From Reticulitermes speratus (taxonomy: Eukaryota > Arthropoda > Insecta > Blattodea > Rhinotermitidae): DNA of 64,000 bases. Shown piece by piece: positions 24,847 through 37,049 of the stretch. Under the pieces are notes generated by a model, which searched no databases, was not told the DNA's origin, and saw only the letters and a list, made by a program, of their open reading frames with translations. The stretch spans positions 31,059,478 to 31,123,477 of the forward strand of contig JAJKFL010000006.1 in NCBI GenBank assembly GCA_021186555.1. Reading direction: 5' to 3'. The position numbers were made by a program, and so were the translations under genes. The stretch's first letter is position 1, and each line of letters starts with the position of its first letter.

Positions 24847-25197
24847 ACAACTTATTTGTAACAACACGTAATTTCACCAACTCGTACACAAAATAAAAAT
24901 TAAATGTACAGAAAACTTCGCCAGAGTCCCGACATGTTTCGGTGTGCTAAACACACTATCTTCAGAGGAAGAAACTGAACACTGAACACTTACAAGTACA
25001 CAAGCCCAATTTTTAAGTGTTCAGTGCGTTTCCCTGAATATGGTTTGTTTAGCACACCGAAACATGTCGGGACTGTGGTGAAGTTTTCTGTACATTTTAT
25101 TTTTATTTTGTGTACGAGTTGGTGAAAATACGTGTTGTTGTAATAGTACGTACACGGAGTGGACAATTTTTAAACAATTTTAAACAACTTATTTGTA
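24847..25197. mobile_element. Foldback element with paired hammerhead-like motifs and a 14-bp flanking direct repeat
   Basis: A long near-palindrome: 24857-24992 recurs as its reverse complement at 25012-25143 with only a short loop. Shared blocks include CACCAACTCGTACACAAAATAAAAA, AAATGTACAGAAAACTTC and CCCGACATGTTTCGGTGTGC in sense. Each arm has one inward copy of the motif: minus 24931-24966 (CTGAAGA, GTGTG/CACAC helix, GAAACATGTC) and plus 25033-25070 (box altered to CTGAATA). An exact 14-bp direct repeat, ACAACTTATTTGTA, lies at 24847-24860 and 25184-25197 and could be a target duplication, although the right copy is 40 bp beyond the palindrome. Non-coding. The mechanism (foldback DNA transposon or inverted retroelement ends) is unresolved. 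Confidence 0.75.
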
Positions 25198-25214
25198 TCA
25201 TTAATTTACTTTAA

Positions 25215-25246
25215 ACATGTTTCGACCAACGTTGGTCATCTTCAGG
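25215..25246 (-). repeat. Hammerhead-like motif with perfect palindromic helix II
   Basis: On the minus strand: CCTGAAGA, one T, the 14-bp palindrome GACCAACGTTGGTC (25224-25237), then GAAACATGT. CTGAAGA satisfies the CUGANGA core. The expected GTC is missing after GAAACATGT, so cleavage is unlikely. It lies just outside the foldback element at 24857-25143 and in the same orientation as that element's left-arm motif. Confidence 0.55.
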
Positions 25247-25416
25247 CTACCAAAATCATAAAAGTTGTAGTATGCAGGTGCATTATTCGGTGTTAATAAT
25301 TGAGATCTCAGTTTCACATTTTGTAAGTTACTTGTTGCTCTGTCACTTCCACTGTTGTAGTCGTCGTTAAAATATAATAATGGTATCATGAGAACACCGT
25401 GTTATCTGTGAGGTAC

Positions 25417-25464
<48 letters not shown>

Positions 25465-25486
25465 ATAGACTGATTTCAGCCTTGCA
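25247..25486. repeat. (TA)n microsatellite and flanks
   Basis: An uninterrupted (TA)n tract of about 41 bp occupies 25421-25461, directly upstream of a SINE head. The rest of this interval is unremarkable. Confidence 0.85.
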
Positions 25487-25640
25487 ATCGCGAACCTCTC
25501 ACCGCGGAGTCCTGGATTCGATCCCGTGAGCGGTGTGCAGTGGACAGAGTGGCAGTGGGACATGTTTTCTCCCAGTTATTGTCATTCCACCAGTGGCCCA
25601 TACTTACCTCCATTTTAATACTGCTCTTATCGAAGAACAA
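25487..25640 (+). mobile_element. SINE family 3, partial copy
   Basis: A B-box-like GGATTCGATCCCG (about 25513-25525) is followed by GTGTGCAGTGGACAGAGTGGCA, in sense, then TTTTCTCCCAGTTATTGTCATTCCACCA. The same ordered blocks occur at 59390-59590 (GTGGTGGACAAAGTGGCA, GTTTGTCTCCCTGTCAATACCCGTCCACCA), defining a third SINE family. The A box is not convincing here and no target duplication is visible. Confidence 0.6.
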
Positions 25641-26952
25641 GCGAGGAAGCCAGGGAACCATCATGCTAAGCAACACTGTTTTGTATGTCGGGGAACATTT
25701 GGGCTGAAATGTTCTTGAACGTTGTTTTGAATCTTCAGGGGGTTAAACGTGTTTCTGTGGAAGATCGTGACGCTTCTATCAGGAAAGCTGTTGAACTGCT
25801 GTTCCTAATTATTGCTGATTGTTAAACAATATTGTAATTGTTATTGAGGTGTATAATTTTGTTACTGTAGTATTTGACTCTTCAAATTGCCGCATTTCTC
25901 TGATGAGTAACTTCACTTTCTACTGTCAAGTTTGGAAGGATGTTTGCTTAATACTTTTTGTTTTGTTACAGGTAAGTGCGGAGGTTGCGTGTTGCTGTGT
26001 TTAACTGCAATCAGCACACATTGTTGTGCGGGAAGTGCAGATGTTGATTCCTCGGTCTCTGTGTAAGTAGCTACTGTTTGCGACAAGCTGTTTGCAGCAA
26101 AATTAAGTATCCTGTTGAGCTGTAGATAGATAGACATTAACCTGTTATACTTATGACTCTGTGGATTGGATTTTTAACTACGAACATCTATGGCGAAACC
26201 AGGTCTAGTGGTTTTTGAGAATCACATCGGTGACTGTTCAGTAAACACTGCAGCCTGCTGAGAGCATTAGCCGATATTTTACGAATTCGTAAATAAGTGC
26301 AAGTGTTATACATGATTGTGAAATGGATTTTCGTAACACAGGATTCTGTTTTACTTGCTGTGTCACTAATTGCATAACCATGTAATAAATCAATCGAGCA
26401 AAAGCCGTATATACAGTGGTATGCTATATGATAAGGCGTTTGTTGCTCTCTGTTTAAGCCTGAGTTAATGGTTGGCAACAGTTAATCTGGTCGTCTTATA
26501 GCCACCAAACGTACAATTTTTAATGCAGTCACATACAAAACTTTACGTCCTGTAACATATCTCTTCGCTTTAATTCTTCACACTCATATATATCATTTAT
26601 CATATCCCAGTTTTTTTTCTCGTGCCTGACTACATGTGTCCAGGGATGACTGAGTATCGAGGAACTTAGGAACACATTTTCCTTATAAGGGTGTGGAATT
26701 AGCTTTACGCTGTCACTGGGACATCAGTTTCGATTCGATTGTCATTGTTTCGAAGACGTGTGCAAATGTTCCGGTAACCCGCCCCTACAGTTTTTTCACG
26801 CTAGGAGCCATAGTATCGCTGTCTTTTGAGTCGGTCTAGGAAGATTTGCGGCCATAACCCTATGCGTTGCTTCTTAGCGTGCGTTTATTTTGTGCGTATG
26901 AAGTGCGTTCCGCGATCTTCTAAATTGTGATTAGAAAGCACAGCACATTTCC
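25641..26952. other. Non-coding DNA, no gene recognised
   Basis: Small frames only. The last 200 bp before 26953 would correspond to the 5' untranslated part of the mariner-like element that follows, but I cannot identify its terminal inverted repeat. Confidence 0.45.
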
Positions 26953-27380
26953 ATGAAGTTGTGCCTCAAACTCTGGAAAGACTTTGTCGGCAACGCATGA
27001 AATTTCCAAAACATTGGTGACAATGCCATGGGGAGAACACAAATTTTTTGAGTGGGGTTTTCTAGTCAAACTTCAGGAAGCTTAGGTTGAAGATTGTGAG
27101 AGTTCAGGGTGTCCCTTCAGAGGCCGCACAGACGAAGGTGCGGAGAAAGTTCGCAAAGGCGTCGGTGAAGACCGACGAAGTACCGTTTCGGGGATTGCTT
27201 GTGGGTAAGGCCTCTGTTGTGGAACATACCAGCTAATTCTAAGGGAGGACTTGAATGAAATTGTAACTACTAGGGCGTCGTTTCCAGGATGTCCCCGAAT
27301 TTCAAGAACAGTCACTAACCGCCCTACGTGTGATCAGAAATCAGATCCAGCGGTGCTTCCAGCAGTGGCAGAAGCACTGG
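26953..27380 (+). pseudogene. Mariner-like transposase remnant: N-terminal DNA-binding region fused to a C-terminal scrap
   Basis: A Tc1/mariner-superfamily transposase would cut and paste its own element in the nucleus. What remains is mainly the N-terminal helix-turn-helix region: GDNAMGRTQIF (27016-27048), EW (27050), VEDCESSGCP (27086-27115), GRTDEGAEKVRK (27122-27157), EDRRSTV (27167-27187) and QLILREDLN (27230-27256). These match, in order, the usual mariner spacing of first helix-turn-helix, VEDDERSGRP linker and second helix-turn-helix. It is broken by stops at 26998, 27083 and 27206 and by one extra T in the T6 run at 27044-27049. After about 27300 the sequence jumps, in another frame, to IQRCFQQWQKHW (27345-27380), a pattern from the far C-terminus. 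The whole catalytic DDD core is thus deleted, a common fate of internally deleted mariners. The ATG at 26953 is taken as the start only because similarity begins there. Confidence 0.82.
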
Positions 27381-30300
27381 GCCCTTTACTTTAACTCCGA
27401 AGCGGAACAAGGACCAATAACAATGGTAAACGTATATTTCGTTACCGACTCAGTGCAGGAACTTTAGGATATGTCTTATTTTATCGTCACATCCTTGTTC
27501 ACACCGAATCACATTTTGGGCATAGAGGGATCTGTTTGAAGTTTGTTTCCGGCTGCCATAAATCTTGCCGTCCCGTTTCAGGACAATGCTTGTGTTGGCA
27601 TATGCTGATGTAGTACTTACGGAAAAGTTCCCTGGCGGAGAGGCGGTTTCTGGTATGACCTGTGCCTGTCGGCATTCTAGCAGGAAATGGTTAGTGCATT
27701 CATGGTTTCGTCATTTCAAATATTTGTTTGCTGCTTCCTGTAATAAGGAGTGCTTCGTATCTGAGTTAGCTCAGCGTTGCGTTGGGATGTCATTAAACCT
27801 CATATCGGTTGTAACACGTCCGTGTTTCTTCAGTCACTTGAGATATAGGCCTTACACCTGTATATAGTTCCGTCTTGATGGGTTACTGACTCTTCCATCT
27901 CTTCTGCCGTTTTGATTATGGTGAGGTATGAAATATTTTATCGAATGTTTTGGAATGTGATGTGCGGAGAAAGTTGTTTTTACACGAAAAGCCAAATCTA
28001 GAAGTGTGCATTGTACAGGTTGTATTACACCCTTCTAAGGACAGGGGGTTGTGTTGGGTGAAAAATTACACGGTGGATGGTGTCTGAATTTGTGGTGACT
28101 GCTGTTCAGTCGTTTTCGTGGAGGGACTAAGGAAAACGACGGAATGTGCCAGGATAGGCTCTGTGGGGATTGGAACCTGGCACTGGAGGCGTACGTTTCG
28201 GGACTTGGCCCATTCTGACGATGTATTTCGTGGTTTTTTCCCCAGTCTCCATGCGGATTGGGTGGTGTATTACCTCAAATTAGGCCACAACGCTTCTTTC
28301 GACACCCGCTTCAATTCGTTATCCGTCTACCACCACGTCATTCGTTGCTGTGTAGTGTGAGGTATTGACAACGTCGTTAAATACACCGTACTTATTTATG
28401 AACATGAAATGAAACTGTCTTATTTCGCGCCATTTTCAGTCCTCATGCCTTCAAGGCTGTATAGGAGACTTGTTTCTGATTCTTGTCGCTAGAATTCATA
28501 TCGTCGACATCCACTTCATACTTGTTGCGCGTTTCGTGGGCCCACTTCTTGAAGTTCGTCCTACTAAATCGTTGGGCCAATTTAGTTTTGGTTCGAATAT
28601 GTACAGTGTAGTTCGGACGTTACATAATTCTCAAATAGAACTTGTGACATCTCCAAAACGGACCGTTTCGTAAGGAATTTCTACACGGTAAGGGGCACAT
28701 TTGTTTTTTCTCCCAGACACGTTCTAGCACATATGCACTGCACATATGCAGTTAAGAACTAGAGTCAGCAGATATGTGTGATGTGACGTGACAAAATACG
28801 TGTCGCCGTAAATTAATATCTGCATAAGCCGGTTGTGTGGGCAAAATTGCAAATAGCTCGTCTGGAAAATACACAATGTAATGCAGTGTACGTTTTGAAT
28901 TCGGTTCATTTAGCGCAAGGTAAGGGACCGTCGTAGGATTTTGTGATGCTGCTGAAGACCTTTAGTTTTTAGCGGCTACGTTACTGCCAACTTGTGAAAG
29001 GAAACACTATACCATGTTCCGTGCCTCCTAATGGGTTTCAGGTCTGTTCTTTGCTATTTGCGTGGAGCCGAAACGGGATTAAACTGAATCCGTAGTCAGA
29101 TATACACCGACCTTTAGTTTGTCATGAAATTGGCGACTTGAACTGAGGTGGGCAGGGTACTCGCTGTCACGTTGAAAACCGGAACCGCGAATCCCGCGTT
29201 GACTCAGGCCAATGCAGATGAGTTCTTAGAACAGTGGATGCGCTATTAAACCTGTGTGGTAGAATTGCAAGGTGTTGTGAAATAAGATGTTCGTCCTTAG
29301 AGCAGTGAATGCATCTGTGCATATGATTCAGTTGCGCTGTGTTGCTAAATGAGATGAAATATGAAGTCGGAAAATTTATGTACATGTTTAAAGCGTAAGT
29401 CGTAGAGTTAAAGTGGAAGAGAGATCTTAGAAACTTCCACTGCATCGGTTTCTGGAGTAGTGGGGAAATTTCGTGCCAGGGAGTCGATGTTGGACAATAA
29501 ACCCCGAAAGAAGACAACGTACTAACCGAAGAACTTGATATTCGTGCCCGAGTAGAAGCAGTTCAGAAAATGCCGTCATGTCTCTTGTATCTTCGATGTA
29601 ATATCAGTACGTACAATTCACGTTAACCAGAATTATTAGGATTACGCCTTTTCAAGCCGGCAGCAGTAACTTGCCTTGTGCCTCCAGGGTGTGATTAAAA
29701 ACTTGGCACTGGACGCAGTGTTAGGAATCTGGTTTTAATAGTCTTGACCAAAAACTTGGTTAAATTTTGATGAAGCGTTAGTTTACGGTAAGCGGTCAGA
29801 GCGGTGGTCCGCGCATAGTACCATGCTATTACAGTGGCGACAACGTTGAATGTGGGTATGTGATGTGAAGTTCTTGCTGAGGGACCTTTGCGAAGCAATA
29901 AATTCCGATCGTTACGTACAGTTAATTGTGACAGCCGTTTTTATTCAAATGGAGACGAAGAATGAGAGGCCTGAATAATAAAAGTAGAAGCTCGGTACTT
30001 CGAGGATCTGTGTTGAACTAAGGTAATTGCCTGTTGTATAGAGAAAGTGGGCAGCGAATAATAGAATTCTCGAGCCGCACTATGCGGGAAGTTAGCCACG
30101 ACACCAGACGGGACCCAGACTCACGATAAACTGGACTGCATGTACTGAGTTGTGTTTTGTTATCGTACACTTCAGCGCTGAAAACTGCATCGCCGTTATA
30201 CCGAGGCTCTGTGATATATTAGGAGAAAGTAATTTGTCGCGTTGTGTGGTGGCATTAATGCATCTCCAAAGGAAAACTGATTCACTTTGCATATGTATGG

Positions 30301-32822
30301 GCTTTTGAAGCGCGATAAAGTAGGCGGCGTGTGTTGTGGCGGATCGATTTTGCATTTTACGTTTAAATGACAATCAGTGATCGTGTTCTTTGCAAGAGCC
30401 ATTACGCCATTGCCGCGGGAACGAACACTGATTAATTGTACAACTTCGTACTTTTGTGGCTCCGTTGTTTGCATAAATTGTACGTTGCTTGGATTCCTGT
30501 CTTGTTTCACACTTTTCACACCGTGGATCGTGAACTTGTTAGTACAGAGGAGGCACTTTACATAATTTGGTTTAATACGGGAAAAGAGATGAATAAGAAC
30601 TCAGTTTTTACTGAGATATTCAGATGGAATACGATAATTTTTTGCTTCGTTCTCGGTGTAAATTAGAGAGGCTGAATATTTCGTCTTCAGATGCACGCTC
30701 TTGCTTTAACGTAATTACAACGCCTTCTATGCCCTATTTCTTGAAAGCGGCATTTCGTTTTTTGGAGTTTTGATATCAAGGATGTAGCTGCAGCGCGTTA
30801 TAAGTTCACGTTAAGAATAAAATGTGCGAGATAAATTGCTGAGGCTGTCTTGTCTTTTATTGTATGTGTGCAGAGGACATTTCCGGGACATCAGTCATTC
30901 TGTCTTTGCAGTCGGTTAAGGAGTGGCATGCAAGCAAGGCCGTTGGAAGTGTAGTTGTTAGGCGCCTTTTCGCCGTAATTTACCGGCCAGTTGTGAAGAA
31001 TCAGTGTAGGATGAAAATACCAAATACGCGGAAAATATTATATACCCTTCCGGTGTTAAGAGTAGTGCACGGAAGGCTGTCTTTTATACACAGCTGTTCG
31101 CAATATGCAATATATAAACATGTTAACATTGGCCGTGATCCTCCTTGTGACGCTTCGTGTATCGAACTGTAAATCCTTGCAAGAATCGCCTTTCATTTTG
31201 GAGCACTAAGTCTGCTTCTGAACACCCGTCTGTCCTTAAGTACTTTCAGTTTAATGTTGTTTTAGTGAGTCTGTTAGTTTGAACTAACAAAACTGATGTT
31301 GAATTGATTTTTACTAAAAATGTCAGTAATTTTTTCCCGCGCTGTTTTGGCTTTATTTTTGTTTATCTTTTCAGTGTTTCTACAGGTCGTATGGAAGTTT
31401 TAACTAAATATTTACATACAAAGTAAGCTATCGTGCTGACGTAATTGAAGGTTTTATTTTATGGAAGTGGTTGGTTTCGTTTGAAGTGAAGGGCGTTTCA
31501 GTTTCAGTACAAAGTGTGTGGCTTTTATTACAGTGTTTTGTTTTTGCGGTTTTCATCAGTGTGTTCTGTAACCATCATCCGTTACCGTCTACGACAGCAT
31601 TGTAACGCGTTGTAACGCATGTGGTACAGGAAGAGGTGTGGTGTGCGAAATAGATGTCGTTTTGCAGAAATGAGTAACGCGACTATCCACTTCGACGTGG
31701 CATCCGTTTCACTTATCCACCGCTTTTTTTTTTTAATTGAAAGCTTTATTTTCTGGCTTAGTTGGATACATCAAAACACATCCTACAATTACAAATTGTC
31801 CCGTTCACCAATTTTTCCTTACACGTATCCACCGCTAGTATAATCGTCTGTAAATGAGGTTGCTGCTTGTTGGACAAAATTCTGTATGGAAATGGCAGCA
31901 GTTCTGTATGGCTGGCTATAAGTCACTCAAACCGGCGAACGCTACGTACTTTGTGTGGAAGGCGTAGGATTTGTTGTTGTAAGGTTACGTCAGTGCCACT
32001 GGTGTGCTGCGAGCTCTTGATTACGCATGCTGTATGAGGGTGGGTTGCTTGGAATCTGTTCCTCATATGCCTGTTGACGTCTTGGCTTTCCACTATAGTT
32101 AAAGAAGACCTATTTTTGCGTTTTCCCCTTGCCTGTGTCATCGTTCATATTTCTGGAGAACGTATATCTTCAATTCCATTTCCTTGCTTTATATCTACTA
32201 TAAACCATTTCTCATCTCCCCAGACAGCATAGTATTTCAACGTCAGGAACCAAAGCCGGCACGGGAGAGCCTCACATATTGAAGACCCTACCCTTTTTAT
32301 TGTTGTTATCATCGTCGTCGTTATACCTATTAGTGCTGCCATCTTGATTATCACTGTGTATAACCCTTGCTGACCTTTTCAGTATTCTCATTTTCTTGGC
32401 ATATGCAGTATTTGGTGAAAGGTCATGGGATTGTGACCCCTGGCCGCCAGCCCTGAAGGTGGTCGCCGAATGCAGCAACTTATAATAGTTCTCCGGTACA
32501 GTCCTCATTGCTGATTACCTCTGACCGATGTATACCTGTAGGCTACTTGCTGCAGTACATATCGGGTACTGTAGCTGCTTTATGTTGCGCTCGGTTATGA
32601 CATGCCAAAACACTGAAATGTGTATGAGATAAACGTGCTTGTTAATATTAAATTGTATAACGAGTTGGTTTGTTTCACAGCATGGAGCAATACAGTTAGA
32701 ACGTGGCATTTTAACAGTCTTCTGTTTATTAGTACTTTGTCTCCGATTGTACGCTATGTATGTACAGTAACGGTGATGCAGTTGTGTGCTTACTACGTGG
32801 TCTTGTATTTTAGCGCGTGATC
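27381..32822. other. Non-coding DNA, no gene recognised
   Basis: About 5.4 kb without a recognisable repeat. Frames reach 116 codons (29167-29517, -) and 107 codons (30196-30519, -) with no domain. A GGGATTGGAACCTGG string near 28167-28181 resembles a B box but has no SINE body. A T10 run lies near 31727. Confidence 0.45.
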
Positions 32823-32944
32823 GCGCGTACGGTACACTTTGCTGTACCTGAACTTAACCGTGATGGCGCGTACGGTACACTTTGCTGTACCTGAACTTAC
32901 CGTGATGGCGCGTACGGTACACTTTGCTGTACCTGAACTTACCG
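32823..32944. repeat. Minisatellite, three tandem 42-43-bp units
   Basis: Units start at 32823, 32866 and 32908; the third is truncated at about 32944. Each reads GCGCGTACGGTACACTTTGC followed by TGTACCTGAACTTACCGTGATG. The first unit has one extra A. Each unit contains a small inverted repeat, GGTACA...TGTACC, flanking CTTTGC. The copies are otherwise nearly identical, so the expansion is recent. There are no unique spacers, so it is not CRISPR-like. It keeps an open frame on the minus strand (KFRYSKVYRTR type repeats), probably incidental because 42 is a multiple of three. Confidence 0.92.
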
Positions 32945-35174
32945 ATTCTAACAAAGAAACAACAGACGCGGCGTTCTGGCGAGTAACACGCTTGCTTCTT
33001 GCTCTGTGAATTCCGTTTTTGAATGTCGGCTTGCGTATCAAGTGCCATGCAGTTTTCTGTTCCTATAAAACATAACGACTCTGTCGATACTCTTTGCCAT
33101 TTACAGTTGTCCGGTATTTCTTTATGTGATGCGGTATAGTTGATATAACGTCGTTACACGCTCATATTTCTGGCATCGTAACTTTTTGTAACGTGCACTT
33201 GAGCGCCATCGACTTCTCCTGTTGCGTTACGTAGCAGTTCTTGTGATTGCTGCTGCGCTTCTTGGTTCACTGAGTACTGAAAGAGTCGTGTCGACCAAAA
33301 AGTGCTTAGTGTTGCGTCACTGTCTGGTTGCTGCTAGTCTCCTCACGACATCGCGAGTTATCCTTGGCTTCTACGGAAACATAAACGCTGGGTGCTCAAC
33401 TGTTGTACGGTGGTACCTAAAATTTGTCGGTCCTCGGTGTGGAACTTTTTTCATGTCATTCTTCTTTCGCCTGGAATATTATGGCTGCCTCTAGATTTTT
33501 GGAATATTTGTGCATTCCTGTATTACGAGCGTGTCCATGAAGACTAAGACCATTTCTTTGACTGTTACAGACGACGCGGTGATGTGGCCTAGCATTTATC
33601 CCATGTGTAGCACCAAAGTCAAAATTATTAGTGCAAATTATTACTGTTACTTGCCATAGTAAAGTACAGCCATGCCTCCCTATTCGTGGGCAATGCTTTG
33701 CCGCAGTGAATGCAAGTTAAGGTCACCAGTATACTGCAGTGTGTTCGCCTGTGTACGGTTTTAATAAATCACGTAAGGCTATGATTTTCTATTTTCTTAT
33801 TTTTTGCACTGCTATCTACGTTGCTAACATGGCTTATATTTCTTTTGGGAGGAATGGGTACGCGGAAAGTTCAAAGGAACGTGAGGTCACCGGTATACCG
33901 CGCAGTATGTTCCAGAATGGTGCTTGTGTTTCCATATGGAATAAAAGCACGAATATACACGTAAACATCAATGGAACGAGGCATTTCAGTTGGTGAATTT
34001 GGGTACTTTTGAAATTAGCAAAGGGCGTGCTTTTGACAGTTTCCAGCACATTTATTTCCATTACATTGGCTTACGGGTGCGAGGAAATTGAAATGAAATG
34101 TAATGAAATTATGGTCATTTTACGCAGAGGTACTATCATGGTCGTTCCTCCAAAGTGTGTAGTTCGGCTGTACAGATACGTAGAGCCATTAGCTGCGTGT
34201 CTGTGACTGCGAACGCCGCAATTCGCGCTCACTTGCAAGCGACTTTAAGACGCGGTCTGGTTGTCCCAATCTCCCTGTCTTTTCTAGTCGCCTCCTTTAT
34301 GTGTCTGTCGTGCTTCTGTAAGAACAATATTAATGGCGTATGGCCACGGTGCTAAGAAATTAACTCCTTGGAGAAGAATCTTCTCGAGAAGCTGTTGGTC
34401 ATCCGGCGAGTAAAGAAATAAAGCCTAGAAGGTTCATTACTGCCCTTTCCTTGCCTACAGTGTAGGTTAAAAATTAAAACATCGCTTATTCCGGTCGTTA
34501 CACGCGGAAGTCTGATCGTAGGAAGTGTTAGATGTTCCATTCAGTGAAGCGGTTTTGCCTCTACCTCCCTCCAACTTCTCTGATTAAGTATCATGGTTTT
34601 CAAATTTCAAAGTACTGGGTTTTCAAGTTACGACGCTGTGAACGTGCCTGTGAAAGCTGCAGAGTTTAGACTAGCCAGCTATTACGTCGGACGTATGCAG
34701 CGTCATGTAATGAAAATCTTGCATGTTCCATAAGACTAGCGTCCTTTGATGTTTTCCTTACGAATTTTAAGACGATCAGCTGTCCGACATAAGCCGCTGC
34801 TTTACATTGTAACCTCATAGAGCTCAGTTTCAGAAAACGTGCTTTATAACCAGTTGCTTCCAAGTGTTTGCAGCAGTCCCGGGTACGCCTGTCCTTACTG
34901 GAGGCTTTGAAGTGGCATGTCAACATGTATGAACTCCATTCTCCTAAACGGATATTGATAACGTTTTATATTTGAATTCTGATTCGAATGTTTGTGAACC
35001 AAACAACGTCATGTATCAGAACTGCGCCTCACTACATGCTTTCAAGCTTTCAGAACATTATTATATCTTAGTATTAGGGTGGATACAAACTTCAGACATG
35101 CTTCACATACAGAAAATTAACATTTTGGGATTTTCCTTGCGATGCGGTAGTTGAAGATGAAAGATAAATGTATG
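32945..35174. other. Non-coding DNA, no gene recognised
   Basis: Largest frames are 90 codons (33222-33494, +) and 86 codons (34666-34926, -), without motifs. No repeats related to others in the window. Confidence 0.45.
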
Positions 35175-35402
35175 CTTAGAGTACTACGCCATTAAGATAT
35201 GTAGAGTAGTGGAGGTATAGCCCCACGCGTTTGTATGCTGTACACAGGATACAGGTGAGTAGTCAGCTCTACACTTGGGCCGTTTTGTGCTGGGGAAAGA
35301 GTGGCCGATATATTCACATAGGCAGGTGGGCTCCCGTAGCCAGTGTGGACGTGGTGGTACTCCTGGGAATCGAGTTCCGATCGTCCAGCTCATAGTCACT
35401 AT
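35175..35402 (-). mobile_element. SINE family 2, divergent copy
   Basis: On the minus strand from 35402: CTATGAGCTGGACGATCGGAACTCGATTCCCAGG in sense, then CCACGTCCACACTGG, GGGAGCCCACCTGCC, and near the end GTGGGGCTATACCTCCAC and CTTAATGGCG. These parallel the complete copy at 54545 (GGGCTGGACGGTCC, CTCGAATCCCGG, CCGTCCAGACCGG, GGGGCCCACC, then the 3' body). The A-box end is eroded. No target duplication is evident; it is an old copy. Confidence 0.6.
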
Positions 35403-37049
35403 GTACGATTAGTTTGCTATCGAGGCTGTTGTGCTTTGGTAATTAACGTTTTTAATTACACTTTATTATTTGTTTTGTTTGCATTTATTTGTACTCTGTG
35501 AAAACTGTTGATTAAAAACGCATTGTGAGTTAATGTGTGGGAAACAAATTACTGTTTTTACAGCTGCTTGTTTTATGCCTCAGTTCTGCAATGGTAGCAT
35601 CCAGTCATTCAATTCCTGTTCGTACACGGAGCAAGAAAGGTCAGCGCATGGCAGTGTGAACGCCCCTGCCTGATTTTGGCACATCTTTTCATTGACTTTT
35701 TCTTAAATCATCTTATGTACAAGATAAGGTGAATGAACTCTCTGTTGGAAGGTACCCCGTCTCCATACTTGGCGCTGACTTGCAAAATATCGGAGTAGCA
35801 CCTGATGTCTGTTCTTAAAATACTAGTCATTCAGTGTTCAGAGGAATTCGAAATCATTGCCTGTTTTCTCGGGGGCATTTTTGTATATAACATACAGTAT
35901 AAGAACGTGGAAACCGTGCAGAATGCCTTTGTTTAATTATTCATTTGACACGGTACCAGATGTAGCTAGGTATATTAATTTACAGCACAGTGACCAGCCT
36001 ACAAACAGATCGCTGGTTCGAGACCAGCGAACCGTTGTATCGAGGCATATTATGGCGTAATGATCGGCCAACAAACATGGTTTGTACGAGATGTGCAAAC
36101 CCTTTGTAATGAGGCATGTAGTGATAGGCCTGTAGCATTAGCACTACAGCGGAAATATTAGTAAGCCGTTCTTGCAAAGCTGCGGATTTTGTGATACTGC
36201 TATTGGGAGTCAAAGTACAACCTGTGACGGCGTAGGCCTTCAAATGTGCTCCCGATGTGGGTAATTTATACTGGCAAAAATATTGGCCAAGAATAGACAA
36301 CTGAATTGTACGATTGTTAATTTATAATGGCCACTATCTTCCCTGCTCCGATGGCAGCCTGTAGGCACCACCCTGCTCATGTTATGTGTAACCTTTTGTT
36401 GTTGGATATTCAGATTTCGCCCACACAGATATGAACCAGGTAGCCCGGGCCGCTCTGCCTCGCAGGCTTGTCTCAGGGGATCCTCGGCCTGGCATTTCAC
36501 GGACCGTAATGAAGCTCGGGAAATGTCACGGGAAGCGTCACATTTCGCAAATAAAGGTTAATAACTTGGCTGTTGGTTTTATAATGTCGGCATAGCACTC
36601 AGCTAGAATGTGACGACCGTCCTTTTGACTTAGGAAGATGGTAGTGTGTTTCGTTGTACACAAAATGAGGTCAGAAATTCGTCATTTAGCATAAAGATGA
36701 ACCCTGTAATATCTTGCTGAAATTTGAGCATTCGATGACAATGGCTGAGCGGTACATTAGTGATTGCACGTATTGCGTCTCTGTTAGTGTGCGTGGACCT
36801 TCTAAAGATGAAGTTACTTAGTGATATTACTGTGCCTCGATTGTTCGCAATAGCTGTAATACCATTTGCGTATGACAACACCACGCTGATCGGCTTATGC
36901 ACTGCGAAACTGTCATTGCCGCGGGGGAGGGCGAAGGTGTTCTGCCAGTAAATACTTGCGGTATCGAAAACGGAAGAGTTTTTTTTTCCTTTCTTTTTTT
37001 TTCCCACACATGGACGCCTGGTCATGCTGAGTATGTTGTCTTTGTGTTT
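35403..37049. other. Non-coding DNA, no gene recognised
   Basis: A 7-bp-stem, 5-nt-loop hairpin CGCTGGT/ACCAGCG at 36011-36029 resembles a tRNA T-arm, but no other tRNA part is present. A 148-codon minus-strand frame (36630-37076) overlaps the LINE fragment boundary and a T-rich run near 36980-37003; it has no domain. Confidence 0.45.

Noticed and set aside
28140-28215. B-box-like GGGATTGGAACCTGG
   Set aside because: No A box at the right distance and no match to the three SINE families here.
32823-32944. Tandem units considered as a CRISPR-like array
   Set aside because: Units are contiguous with no unique spacers, and the context is eukaryotic.
36011-36029. T-arm-like hairpin with GGTTCGAGACC, possible tRNA gene
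   Set aside because: No acceptor stem, D arm or anticodon arm can be folded upstream, and no SINE body follows.
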